64,000 bases of DNA from the NCBI GenBank assembly GCA_026708185.1, contig JAPOVK010000037.1, forward strand, positions 21,446 to 85,445, read 5' to 3'. Position 1 is the first letter of the stretch; every line of letters starts with the position of its first letter. A model generated the notes under the pieces. The model was given only the letters and a program-made list of their open reading frames with translations. It was not told the origin of the DNA and ran no database searches. Of the stretch, positions 8,929-17,072 are shown one piece after another. The DNA is from Gammaproteobacteria bacterium (GTDB lineage Bacteria; Pseudomonadota; Gammaproteobacteria; Pseudomonadales; Azotimanducaceae). The position numbers and the translations under genes are program-made.

Positions 8929-10002
8929 CTATACCCGAAGCGCGAACCCGTCGCGCAGCTTCGGCTTCACCTTCGCGACGCTGAGCAGCGACTCGACGCA
9001 GTCGCGCAACGACTCGTCGAAGTCTCGGAACTCAATCCCCGTCACGGCGCGCATGCGGTCGTTGCGTAGCACGCAGCCCGCCCAGATGCCCCGGTACTTG
9101 GCCTCGCGTTCCTTGATGTAGTCGGGGAAGTTGTCGGTCACCTGCGGCGTGTCGTGACCGAGTTCGGGCAACAGCCGGTCGATGCTGGCGCAGATCTCCT
9201 CGACCTTCGGCGTATCGGTCGACCAGGCGATGTAGCGCTCGCCGTTCTTGACATGCACGCTCTCGAGCAGGCCGATGTGGCAGTCGGCGTCGTCGCGCAC
9301 GTCGACGGTCATCCACGGGCGGTAGGCACCGTTCTGGAAGTACTCGCCGAGCAGCATCATCTCGATGTTGTGCTGCCACGGGCCCATGTTCTTCTGGTGC
9401 GCCGACTGGATGGGTCCGACGTTGTCGGCCGGACAGCAGGTCACCGCGTCCCAGTCCCCGCTCTGCTCGGCGGCGTCCGAAAACGCCCGCTGGGCGATGA
9501 TCTTTGCCATCGAATAGCCTTGGCGCTCGGGCGTGCGCTTAGGGTTGTGCTCGTCCGGGTAGCGGTCCTCGTAGAGAACCGGCCGGCGCACGAACTCGTT
9601 CATGTCCGACTCGGAGATGACCGCGGCGATGCTCGAGGTGACGACGACGCGGCTGATGCTGCGCGCCTTGTTGACGCTCTCGATCAGGTGGTCGCAGACC
9701 ATGCGGACGTATTCGTGGTCGCTGTAGTCGCTGACGTGGGCGACATGGGCGACGCCGTGGCAGCCCGCGAAGATGTCGTCGAACGAGCCGGGATTGTCGA
9801 GGTCCGCGGAATGCAGGGTCAGCCGCCCGGACGCGTAGCCGGGCATGGCTTTGAGGAAGTCGGTGCGCGCGGCGTTGTTGGCGTCGCGCACGCAGGCGCG
9901 GACCCGGTAGCCCTTGTCGAGCAGGCGACGGACGACCCAGCCGCCGATGAATCCAGCGCTGCCGGTGACGGCGACGGTGCCGCCCTTGGGAATCGGAGCC
10001 AT
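8929..10002 (-). CDS. NAD-dependent epimerase/dehydrogenase (extended SDR)
   Basis: A 357-aa extended short-chain dehydrogenase. The N-terminus MAPIPKGGTVAVTGSAGFIGG carries the GxxGxxG nucleotide-binding motif. Further features are HSADLDNPGSFDDIFAGC, VVVTSSIAAV and the catalytic pair in GYSMAKIIAQ (YxxxK). It most resembles the dihydroflavonol-4-reductase / cinnamoyl-CoA-reductase-like group, which reduces aldehydes or ketones with NAD(P)H. The ATG at 10002 follows AGAGGT at good spacing; the open frame further upstream (to 10749) is not part of the protein. It is divergent from the SMP-30 gene and probably monocistronic. The substrate is unknown. Confidence 0.92.
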   Translation of the reverse strand: MAPIPKGGTVAVTGSAGFIGGWVVRRLLDKGYRVRACVRDANNAARTDFLKAMPGYASGRLTLHSADLDNPGSFDDIFAGCHGVAHVAHVSDYSDHEYVRMVCDHLIESVNKARSISRVVVTSSIAAVISESDMNEFVRRPVLYEDRYPDEHNPKRTPERQGYSMAKIIAQRAFSDAAEQSGDWDAVTCCPADNVGPIQSAHQKNMGPWQHNIEMMLLGEYFQNGAYRPWMTVDVRDDADCHIGLLESVHVKNGERYIAWSTDTPKVEEICASIDRLLPELGHDTPQVTDNFPDYIKEREAKYRGIWAGCVLRNDRMRAVTGIEFRDFDESLRDCVESLLSVAKVKPKLRDGFALRV

Positions 10003-10104
10003 GTGAACCTCTTTTCGTGGGCGAAAGGGCCAGCATAGTGCGATCCCGCGGCGAGGCACAACCGCGGGATCGGAAGTCGGAAGTGCCTTGGCAGACCGCC
10101 TACC

Positions 10105-10110
10105 TATAAT
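10105..10110 (+). promoter_or_regulatory. Candidate -10 box (TATAAT) for the SMP-30 gene
   Basis: A consensus TATAAT lies 27 nt before the ATG at 10138, with TAAGGAG as ribosome-binding site between them. No good -35 hexamer sits at 16-18 nt spacing; TTGGCA at 10088-10093 is only 11 nt away. It is a plausible but unproven sigma-70 promoter. Confidence 0.4.
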
Positions 10111-10137
10111 GGCCGGCGAATCGTAAGGAGTGTTGAT

Positions 10138-11181
10138 ATGCGTCAAGTTGCCGGATTCTGCGCGTGCCTGATCCTGGTCACGGGCGTGGCATGCGACCGG
10201 GGCGGGTCCGCCGAAGACACGGGCGGTCCGGTCGGGGACGCACAAGAGTCGTCGTCGCCGGCGAGCACCTCGGGGAGCGTTGATCGCCTCGACCCTCGGC
10301 TCGACGCGTTGCTCGCCGCGGACGCCACAGTCGAGCAGGTTGCCGACGGTTTCGCGTTCATCGAGGGACCGGTCTGGGTCGGCGGTGCCGACGACGGCCA
10401 TCTGCTGTTCAGCGACATCCCGGAAGACACGGTGTACCGGTGGTCGGAGTCCGACGGCACCACGGTGTTCCTCAACCCGGTGTTTCTGCCCGAACTTGAG
10501 ACCAACGGCGTGGGCGGTTCGAACGGCCTCACCCAGGACCTCGAAGGCCGCCTGGTCCTGTGCGAGCACGGCAATCGACGCGTGGCGCGTATCGAAGCCG
10601 ACGGAAGCCGTGTCACGCTGGCAGACCGTTACGACGGCAAGCGGCTCAACAGCCCGAACGACATCGTCTACCACTCGAGCGGCGCTGCTTTCTTCACCGA
10701 CCCGCCGTACGGTCTGGCCAGCCCCGAGGCCGGCGAACTCGGCTTTCAAGGCATCTACCGGCTCGATCCGGACGGCACGGTGACGCTACTCGCGGACGGC
10801 ATGAGCCGCCCCAATGGCATCGGCCTGTCGCCCGATGAAACCACCCTCTATGTCGCCAACTCCGACGTGGAACGGGTGTGGATGGCGTACCCGGTGACGG
10901 ACGATCTCGAAGTCGGCGCGGGACGCGTGCTGCTCGACCTCTCCGCCAGCGAAGATCCGGGCGCCCCGGATGGCTTCGCCGTCGACACCCTGGGCAACAT
11001 CTGGGCGAGCGGGCCGGGCGGTGTCGTGGTCATCAGCCCCGAGGGCGACCATCTCGGCACGGTGCGAACGCCCGAACTGCCGGCCAACGCAGCCTTCGGC
11101 AACGACGGCCACACGCTCTACATGACCGCCCGCACGGGGCTTTATCGCATCGACACGCTGGTCGGCGGCCTGATGCCCTGA
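10138..11181 (+). CDS. SMP-30/gluconolactonase-like secreted lipoprotein
   Basis: A 347-aa six-bladed beta-propeller of the SMP-30/Gluconolactonase/LRE family. The N-terminus MRQVAGFCACLILVTGVACD looks like a lipoprotein signal with C19 as probable lipidation site, although the lipobox (G-V-A-C) is weak. A Ser/Gly-rich linker follows, to about residue 50. Typical propeller blocks are FIEGPVWVGGADDGHLLFSDI, RLNSPNDIVYHSSGAAFFTDPPYG, MSRPNGIGLSPDETTLYVANS and GAPDGFAVDTLGNIW; the acidic and Asn metal ligands (E in IEGP, N in SPND and the D of APDG) are present. The predicted role is a metal-dependent lactonase in the periplasm or at the cell surface. The RBS TAAGGAG fixes the start. Confidence 0.9.
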   Translation: MRQVAGFCACLILVTGVACDRGGSAEDTGGPVGDAQESSSPASTSGSVDRLDPRLDALLAADATVEQVADGFAFIEGPVWVGGADDGHLLFSDIPEDTVYRWSESDGTTVFLNPVFLPELETNGVGGSNGLTQDLEGRLVLCEHGNRRVARIEADGSRVTLADRYDGKRLNSPNDIVYHSSGAAFFTDPPYGLASPEAGELGFQGIYRLDPDGTVTLLADGMSRPNGIGLSPDETTLYVANSDVERVWMAYPVTDDLEVGAGRVLLDLSASEDPGAPDGFAVDTLGNIWASGPGGVVVISPEGDHLGTVRTPELPANAAFGNDGHTLYMTARTGLYRIDTLVGGLMP

Positions 11182-11190
11182 CCGGCTCGC

Positions 11191-12183
11191 TCAGTTCGCG
11201 AGCGCGGCGGAGGACAGCAGCCCGGCCCGCGCCGCGAAGCGCATGGCCGCTCGCACATCCACCACGCGCGGTCCGTCCCGGCGCAACGTGACGTGGGCGC
11301 CCCGCGCGGGTCCCAGCTTGTGGTCCCGGTCGCCGTCCAATGCCAGCACACCGGTGCCGCGGAACAGTACCGGCGTGTCGAACGGCACGACGTCCGCGTG
11401 CGCCGCCGAGAGGTCGCGGAACAAGCCGGGCGAGACCGGTGCCTTGATCTTCCGCCCGGGTCCCATGCGCAGCAGCAGCCCGTGGTCGTCGTCGGACTCG
11501 ACAACCGTGAGATAACCGCCCACGGGCGACATGCCGATGGCGTCCGGTTCTGCGCGCGTCAGCATGATCTGGCGAAGCTTGGCGGCGTCGAAGGGGCGCA
11601 TGTTGCCGGTGAAATCCTCGGAGAGATAAGCGGCATCGACGAGGGCTAAGTCGGCGACGCCGTCCTGGAACTCGACGTGGAGAACCTTGCAGCGTGGCTT
11701 CAAGGCATCGTCGAGCCGGCCGCGCGCGGCGAGGCCGGCTGCCATGCCGGCGATGGTCGGTTCCGCGAGCACGGGAAAGACGTTGTTGGTGCCGGTGGAC
11801 AGTGGCACCAGGTCGATGTCGCTGGTGGCGCGGGCGATGGCGCGGTTGGTACCGTCGCCGCCGAGCGAGACGAAGGCGCCAACGCCGCATTCCAGGAACG
11901 CGGCAACCGCCGCCTCGGTGTCCGAGGCGTCGTGGTTGATCGGCGTTTTCAGCCTGTGCACGCGGGCTCGCAGGGGCAACCATTCGAGGGCGACCGACGC
12001 GATGCGGAACGGCTCGTCGGCAACGTAGATGTCGGTCACGCCGACGGCGTCGGCGCCGGCGGCGATCCGCGCGACGGCATCGCGCTTGGCTTCGAAGGTC
12101 ATGGTCGACGCGCGTGCCGCTAGGCGCCGGACGTCGCGGCCGGCCATCGGGTTGACGCAGATTGCGAGCTTCGCTGGCGTCAC
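11191..12183 (-). CDS. ATP-NAD/AcoX kinase-like protein
   Basis: A 330-aa protein with the NAD-kinase superfamily signature SLGGDGTNRAIARA and VPLSTGTNNVFP. The N-terminus KLAICVNPMAGRDVRRLAAR is typical of the ATP-NAD kinase / AcoX group (COG3199-like), not of canonical NadK. This group may phosphorylate NAD or a related substrate; in some bacteria AcoX lies in acetoin operons, but no acetoin genes are present here. The start is GTG at 12183: its GTGA overlaps the stop of the upstream S9 peptidase by 4 nt. It is the last gene of the lgt-folA-peptidase chain. The exact substrate is not assigned. Confidence 0.82.
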   Translation of the reverse strand: MTPAKLAICVNPMAGRDVRRLAARASTMTFEAKRDAVARIAAGADAVGVTDIYVADEPFRIASVALEWLPLRARVHRLKTPINHDASDTEAAVAAFLECGVGAFVSLGGDGTNRAIARATSDIDLVPLSTGTNNVFPVLAEPTIAGMAAGLAARGRLDDALKPRCKVLHVEFQDGVADLALVDAAYLSEDFTGNMRPFDAAKLRQIMLTRAEPDAIGMSPVGGYLTVVESDDDHGLLLRMGPGRKIKAPVSPGLFRDLSAAHADVVPFDTPVLFRGTGVLALDGDRDHKLGPARGAHVTLRRDGPRVVDVRAAMRFAARAGLLSSAALAN

Positions 12184-14108
12184 TCGTTCGCCAGTAGCCG
12201 TGTTTTCAGGAACTGCGCCGTCACCCCGGTCAGGTAGTCGCGGTTGGCCTTCCTGCTGAAGCCGTGGCCCTCGTTTTTCGCCAGCACGTACCACACTGGC
12301 ACGCCACGCGCCTGGAGGGCGGCGACGATCTGCTCGGACTCGCTCGCGGGCACGCGCGGGTCGTTCAGGCCTTGCGAGATCAGGAGCGGGGTGTCGATCT
12401 CGGCGACGTGGTTGAGTGGCGAGATGGACTCGAGGAAGGCGCGCATGTCGGGGTCGCGCTCGTCGCCGTACTCGGCACGACGAAGGTCCTGGCGGTAGGG
12501 CTGCGTATTCTCGAGGAACGTCACGAAGTTGCTGATGCCGACCCGTTCGACGCCCGCCTGCAGGCGGTCGCCGAAATGCACCAGGGAGGCGAGCACCATG
12601 TAGCCGCCGTAGGAGCCGCCCATGACCGCGACCCGGTCCGCATCGAGGTCCGGCTGCTCGGCGATCCAGTCGAGCAGCGCGCCGATGTCGCGCACGGAAT
12701 CCTCGCGGGCGCGGCCGTTGTCGAGCTTCAGGTAGGACTTGCCGTAGCCGGCCGAACCGCGCACGTTCGGAAAGATGACGGCCGCGCCAAGTTCGTTCAG
12801 GTAGAACTGCGTTGATGGCGAGAAACCGGGGCGGGCCTGGCCTTCCGGACCGCCATGGATGTTGACGATGACCGGGTGCGGACCGCCTTGAGCAGGTTTA
12901 TAAACGAAGGCGGGGATCGGGCGGCCGTCGAAGGACTCGTACGCGATGAGGGACGGTTGCGCGAGTTGTTCGCGGCGCAGTCCGCCGATTTCGCTCATGG
13001 TCCATCGTGTGAGCTGACGGCTCGCGAAGTCGACGCTGAAAACGTCCGACGGGGTCGTGGCCGAGCTCACCGTGAAGCCGACTCGATCGGCATGCGGGTC
13101 GAAGCGCAACCCCGAAACAATACCGGCGGGGATTTCGGGTAGGGCGGTGAAGCGACGGTCCCCGGTCTCGAACGCGTAGAGCCGGCTCAAGCCGTTCTCG
13201 TTCACGACATAGGCCAGGCGCGCCTTGTCGCGGGAGACCGCGAAGGTGGCAACGTCCCACGGTGTATCGGCGGTCAGCACGGATAGTGCCCCAGTGACCA
13301 GGTCGAGCCGGTGCAGGCGCCTGAACTCGGAACCCATGTCGGACGTGAAGTAGACGTCGTCGCCGGCGCCGTAGCGGACAGTGCCGAATGCGGCGCGCAC
13401 GTCGCCGAGCAGCCGACGTCGCGCTCCGGTGCCGAGGTCGAACTCGTAGATTCGCGATTCGTTGACGGAGATGTAGCGCGAGATCAGCAAGCGGGTCTCG
13501 TCGTGGGACCAGTCGTCGATGCGCCAACCCACGCCCTCGCCTTGCTGCACCACGCGTCGTTCGCCGGCGAGGTCTTGGGTATGCAGGTCCCAATCGACGC
13601 CGTTGCCCTCGGTGGTCGAGTAGCCGACATGGCGACCGCTCGGCGACCAGGAGACGCCGATGTAGCGTGATTTGCCATCGCTCAAACGGGACGACTGGCC
13701 GCTACCGTTGTCGAAGAAGAACAGTTGGTAGAACTCCGTGCCACCGCTGTCCTTGAGGTAGACGAAGCCGTCCCGGGCACCGGGGTTGACGCCCGCCGCG
13801 CTGACGGGTTCTTCGAAAAAGGTGATCTGCGCGCGCATGCCCAAGGGCTGGGCGACATGGTGCAGTTGCGTCGTGTTGCCGAACCGCGTCGCAATGAGGA
13901 TGCCGCCATCCATCCAGCCGAGCAGCCGGGCGGTGCGCGTGTTCTGGTAGCGACGCAGTTCGGCAAAGACCTCTGCGGGCACGGCCGGCACGCCGTCCAC
14001 GACGATTGCGGCCGGTACTTCGGGATGGGGTGGTGTGCCCGGATCCTGCGGGACGATCTGCGCGCAGCCACCGAGGAGCAACAACGCGACGGCCGGATAC
14101 GGTCTCAT
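12180..14108 (-). CDS. S9-family prolyl oligopeptidase-like lipoprotein
   Basis: A 642-aa serine peptidase of family S9 (acylaminoacyl-peptidase / DPP-like). The ATG at 14108 gives MRPYPAVALLLLGGCAQ, a good lipoprotein signal with lipobox LGGC (C15), so the enzyme is probably membrane-anchored in the periplasm. Residues about 50-390 form a WD-like beta-propeller (GVSWSPSGRHVGYST, DWSHDETRLLISRY). The C-terminal alpha/beta hydrolase has VNIHGGPEGQ, the nucleophile elbow GGSYGGYM, the acid in GLNDPRVP and the His in NEGHGF. The start overlaps the folA stop as ATGA and the stop overlaps the next start as GTGA. It likely cleaves short peptides. Confidence 0.94.
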   Translation of the reverse strand: MRPYPAVALLLLGGCAQIVPQDPGTPPHPEVPAAIVVDGVPAVPAEVFAELRRYQNTRTARLLGWMDGGILIATRFGNTTQLHHVAQPLGMRAQITFFEEPVSAAGVNPGARDGFVYLKDSGGTEFYQLFFFDNGSGQSSRLSDGKSRYIGVSWSPSGRHVGYSTTEGNGVDWDLHTQDLAGERRVVQQGEGVGWRIDDWSHDETRLLISRYISVNESRIYEFDLGTGARRRLLGDVRAAFGTVRYGAGDDVYFTSDMGSEFRRLHRLDLVTGALSVLTADTPWDVATFAVSRDKARLAYVVNENGLSRLYAFETGDRRFTALPEIPAGIVSGLRFDPHADRVGFTVSSATTPSDVFSVDFASRQLTRWTMSEIGGLRREQLAQPSLIAYESFDGRPIPAFVYKPAQGGPHPVIVNIHGGPEGQARPGFSPSTQFYLNELGAAVIFPNVRGSAGYGKSYLKLDNGRAREDSVRDIGALLDWIAEQPDLDADRVAVMGGSYGGYMVLASLVHFGDRLQAGVERVGISNFVTFLENTQPYRQDLRRAEYGDERDPDMRAFLESISPLNHVAEIDTPLLISQGLNDPRVPASESEQIVAALQARGVPVWYVLAKNEGHGFSRKANRDYLTGVTAQFLKTRLLANE

Positions 14109-14602
14109 GGGCAGCGCTCGTAGACGTGGATGTCGTAAGCATAGGCGTGCCGGTCGTCGATCGGGTGGTGCGTGCTCTCGACCGTCTCCCAGCCCGCGAA
14201 GTCGAAGGGCGGGAAGAAGGTGTCGCCGTCGATGTCCGCGTCGATGAACGTGGCGTGCAACCGGTCGGCGTGCGGCAAGGCGGCGACGTAAACGTCCGCC
14301 CCGCCGATCACGAAGCACTCATCCGCGGGATCGGTTGCGGCTGCGACGAGGGCGTCCTCGATGGTGTCTACGACCGTCACCCCGTCGGCGGCGAAACCGC
14401 GTCGCGACAGCACGATGTTGAGCCGCCCGGGCATCGGCCGGTTGATCGACTGGTAGGTCCGGCGGCCCATGATGACGGGCTTCCCGGCCGTGGTGTTGCG
14501 GAAATAGGCGAGTTCGTCGGGCAGATCCCACGGCAGCCAATTGTCCTTGCCGATCACCCGGTTCCTGGACATGGCCCAAATGAGCGACACGCGTTGTTTC
14601 AA
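14105..14602 (-). CDS. folA: Dihydrofolate reductase
   Basis: A protein of about 165 aa reducing dihydrofolate to tetrahydrofolate with NADPH. Motifs are SLIWAMSRNRVIGKDNWLPW (substrate/cofactor loop), MGRRTYQSI, RLNIVLSRR, FVIGGADVY and the C-terminal HVYERC. Two starts are possible. TTG at 14602 overlaps the lgt stop as TTGA and has GGAG upstream. GTG at 14590 gives a more usual N-terminus but no ribosome-binding site. In many gammaproteobacteria thyA lies between lgt and folA; here lgt and folA abut and no thymidylate synthase gene is in the window. Confidence 0.95.
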   Translation of the reverse strand: MKQRVSLIWAMSRNRVIGKDNWLPWDLPDELAYFRNTTAGKPVIMGRRTYQSINRPMPGRLNIVLSRRGFAADGVTVVDTIEDALVAAATDPADECFVIGGADVYVAALPHADRLHATFIDADIDGDTFFPPFDFAGWETVESTHHPIDDRHAYAYDIHVYERCP

Positions 14603-15423
14603 GCATTCGCTCCGGTTCGATTGGACCAAAGGAGCAAGGCAATCCCGGCGAGAGCCATGGGGATGGACAGCAGTTGGCCCATGGTCATCCAGTCGAACGC
14701 GACGAAGCCCTTGTGGGGATCGGGTTCGCGCACGACCTCGGTCAGGAACCGCAAGACCCCGTAGCCGATGAGGAACACCCCGGACACCTGCCCGGCGGAG
14801 CGTGGGCGGACGGAAAACAGCCAGACCAGTGCGAACAGTACGAGCCCTTCGGCGACAGCCTGGTACAGGCTCGACACATGCCGGGCGGCATCCTCGTATT
14901 CGGCGAAGCAGGTCAGGTTCAGCCCGCGGACGCTGGCGCACGGGAAGTGCACGCCGAGGAACGAATCCGTCACGCGGCCCGGGAGCTCTGCGTTGATGAA
15001 GTTTCCGATGCGCCCCAAGCCGAGGCCGATCGGCGTTAGCGGCGCTACGAAATCGGTCACCCCAAGGAAATCGCGCGACGTCTTGCGGGCGAAGAGCCAC
15101 ATTGCGCCGACCGCGCCGACGAGGCCGCCGTGGAAGGACATGCCCCCTTCCCAGATGCGTACCAGGGACAGCGGGTCGCGCAGGAATCCTTCGAAACCGT
15201 AGAACAGGACGGACCCGACCCGGCCGCCTATGACCACACCGACGACGCCGTAGAACAGTAGATCGGCGACTTCCTGAGTCTTCCATTGGACCTGCCCCGA
15301 GCGAATCCGGTGTTTGGCGAGCAGGTAGAACGCCGCGAAACCGAGTACGTACATCAGGCCGTACCAGCGGATCGCCAGCGGTCCAAGGTGGAAGATGACC
15401 GGGTCGATGAGCGGGTAATTCAT
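14599..15423 (-). CDS. lgt: Prolipoprotein diacylglyceryl transferase
   Basis: A 274-aa inner-membrane enzyme that adds diacylglycerol from phosphatidylglycerol to the lipobox cysteine of prolipoproteins. It has seven hydrophobic segments. Diagnostic blocks are AIRWYGLMYVLGF, GGRVGSVLFYG, WEGGMSFHGGLVGA (essential His) and the Lgt signature GLGLGRIGNFINAELPGR. The start MNYPLIDPVIFHLGP is typical. It heads a minus-strand operon lgt-folA-S9 peptidase-kinase, coupled by 4-nt overlaps; the peptidase itself is a predicted lipoprotein substrate. ptsP, its usual upstream neighbour, is 4.2 kb away across inserted genes. Confidence 0.97.
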   Translation of the reverse strand: MNYPLIDPVIFHLGPLAIRWYGLMYVLGFAAFYLLAKHRIRSGQVQWKTQEVADLLFYGVVGVVIGGRVGSVLFYGFEGFLRDPLSLVRIWEGGMSFHGGLVGAVGAMWLFARKTSRDFLGVTDFVAPLTPIGLGLGRIGNFINAELPGRVTDSFLGVHFPCASVRGLNLTCFAEYEDAARHVSSLYQAVAEGLVLFALVWLFSVRPRSAGQVSGVFLIGYGVLRFLTEVVREPDPHKGFVAFDWMTMGQLLSIPMALAGIALLLWSNRTGANA

Positions 15424-15479
15424 GGCTTCCTTTTACTTATACACTGTGCCGCTTCTTCGACCGGCGCGGTTCGCCACAC

Positions 15480-16280
15480 GTGTGCCTGATCCTCTTCGCC
15501 TATAGGTTGCATCCCCACCGACCCTTGGTGATGGCGGCGAACCGCGATGAATTCTACGCGCGGGAGGCGCTGCCGGCACATTGGTGGAACGGCGTTGAGG
15601 AGGCCCGCGTATTCGGCGGGCGCGACGTCGAGGCGCACGGCACCTGGCTTGCCGTGGCCGACAACGGTCGCGTGGGCGCCGTCACCAACTGGACCGAAGA
15701 CCGGTCCGCACCCAAGGCCCCGGGATCGCGTGGGGATTTGCCGCGAGACTTCCTGTTCGGCAACTGCTCGGCGGAAGATTTCGCGGCAACCATCGAGGGC
15801 CAGCGCTACGCCGGTTTCAACTTCCTCGGCTACGATGGCGACGAGTTGCTTTACACCTCCAACCGCACCGGCGAGGTGCGCGTTCTGAATCCGGGCGTGT
15901 ACGGGTTGACGAACACACGCTTGGGTCCGGGCTCGATCCGCGGGCGGCGACATCCCGAGGTCGGGCACCCGCATTCCTTCGACGAGTGGCCGAAGGCCGT
16001 GTTCGGCGCTGCGGCGCTCGAACGCATCGCAGGAACGGCCAGCACCGACGATCTCATCGATCTGCTCGGCCAGTCGCACGTCCCGCTTGAGACGCCGGCC
16101 GACCGCGAGTTGGCCCCGGAACGCAGTTACTCGCCATGCTTCATCCACGGCGCCGAGTACGGCACGCGGGCGAGCACGGCGGTCATCGTGGGTACGGGCT
16201 CGATAGAATTCGTGGAGCAGGCGTACGGACCGTTCGGTGAACCCGGCGCCCGCGCCACTGCCACCATCCCGATCAGCTAA
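15480..16280 (+). CDS. NRDE (TANGO2-like) family protein
   Basis: A 266-aa protein that starts with a GTG codon giving MCLILFAYRLHPHRPLVMAA, followed by the NRDE motif (AANRDEFYAREALPAHWW) that names the family. WLAVADNGRVGAVTNW, GFNFLGYDG and GVYGLTNTRLG are further family blocks; the N-terminal Cys2 is the Ntn-hydrolase-like residue. TANGO2/NRDE proteins are linked to haem or lipid handling in eukaryotes and bacteria, but the biochemical activity is not settled. It is divergent from lgt across a 56-bp gap and lies 9 nt before the SDR gene, so it probably shares a transcript with it. Confidence 0.93.
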   Translation: MCLILFAYRLHPHRPLVMAANRDEFYAREALPAHWWNGVEEARVFGGRDVEAHGTWLAVADNGRVGAVTNWTEDRSAPKAPGSRGDLPRDFLFGNCSAEDFAATIEGQRYAGFNFLGYDGDELLYTSNRTGEVRVLNPGVYGLTNTRLGPGSIRGRRHPEVGHPHSFDEWPKAVFGAAALERIAGTASTDDLIDLLGQSHVPLETPADRELAPERSYSPCFIHGAEYGTRASTAVIVGTGSIEFVEQAYGPFGEPGARATATIPIS

Positions 16281-16289
16281 GGAGACTCT

Positions 16290-17072
16290 ATGGACCTAGA
16301 CCTCGCCGGCAAGACGGCCTTGATCACCGGCGCAAGCCTCGGCCTCGGTCGGGCCATGGCCGAAGCGTTTCACGGCGCCGGTGCGAATGTCGCACTGCTC
16401 GCGCGCCGTGAGGACATCCTCGCCCAGGCGGCCGACGAGATCGCTGCCGCCAAAGGGGGCAAGGTCGGCGCCTATTCCTGCGATGTCACGGACCCGAACG
16501 CGATCGAAGCGGCCGTGACCCGGGCGACGGGCGAACTCGGCCACATCGACATCCTCGTCAACAACGCCGGGCAGTCGCAGACGGGGCGTTTCGAGGACTT
16601 GACCGACGAAGTCTGGCAGTACGACCTCGACCTCAAGCTGTTCGCCGCCATCCGACTCTCGCGCCTGGTCTTCCCGGGCATGAAGGCGCGCCGCTGGGGC
16701 CGGATCGTCAACATCCTGAACACCGCCGCGAAGGCGCCGCCACCCGGTTCCGCGCCGACGTCGGTGTCGCGCGCGGCGGGCATGGCGCTCACCAAGGTAC
16801 TCGCCGGGGAGGGTGCGCCGCACAACGTGCTGGTCAACGCGCTGATGATCGGCAGCATCAAGTCCGACCAGATCCGCCGGGCCTACGACCGCTCCGACAA
16901 GTCGGTCGGCTTCGAGGAGTTCATGGCCAACGCGGGCAAGTCGCTGCCGATGGGCCGCATGGGCGAGGCCGAGGAATGCGCCAACGTGGCGCTGTTCCTG
17001 GTCTCGGGCGGTGCGTCCTACCTGACCGGCTGCGCGATCAACATGGACGGCGGCGTCTCAAGGGTGGTTTGA
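16290..17072 (+). CDS. SDR-family oxidoreductase lacking the YxxxK motif
   Basis: A 260-aa classical-length short-chain dehydrogenase fold. The NAD(P) motif TGASLGLGRAMAEAF and the NNAG motif (ILVNNAGQSQ) are intact, as is the C-terminal YLTGCAINMDGG. The catalytic Ser and Tyr-x-x-x-Lys are not present: the region reads IVNILNTAAKAPPPG then TSVSRAAGMALTK, with T-SVS-R where Y-xxx-K is expected. It may be a divergent subfamily using other residues, or a non-catalytic binder. The RBS AAGGAG precedes the ATG by 7 nt. The 3' end overlaps the convergent flavin monooxygenase gene by 35 nt. Confidence 0.9.
   Translation: MDLDLAGKTALITGASLGLGRAMAEAFHGAGANVALLARREDILAQAADEIAAAKGGKVGAYSCDVTDPNAIEAAVTRATGELGHIDILVNNAGQSQTGRFEDLTDEVWQYDLDLKLFAAIRLSRLVFPGMKARRWGRIVNILNTAAKAPPPGSAPTSVSRAAGMALTKVLAGEGAPHNVLVNALMIGSIKSDQIRRAYDRSDKSVGFEEFMANAGKSLPMGRMGEAEECANVALFLVSGGASYLTGCAINMDGGVSRVV

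Noticed and set aside
10088..10110. Full sigma-70 promoter TTGGCA-TATAAT before the SMP-30 gene
   Set aside because: The spacing is 11 nt, too short for a normal -35/-10 pair; only the -10 box was kept as a candidate.
10003..10749. A 249-residue N-terminal extension of the extended SDR (open frame to 10749)
   Set aside because: It is antisense to the SMP-30 gene, has shadow-like composition, and the SDR has a good RBS and Rossmann start at 10002.
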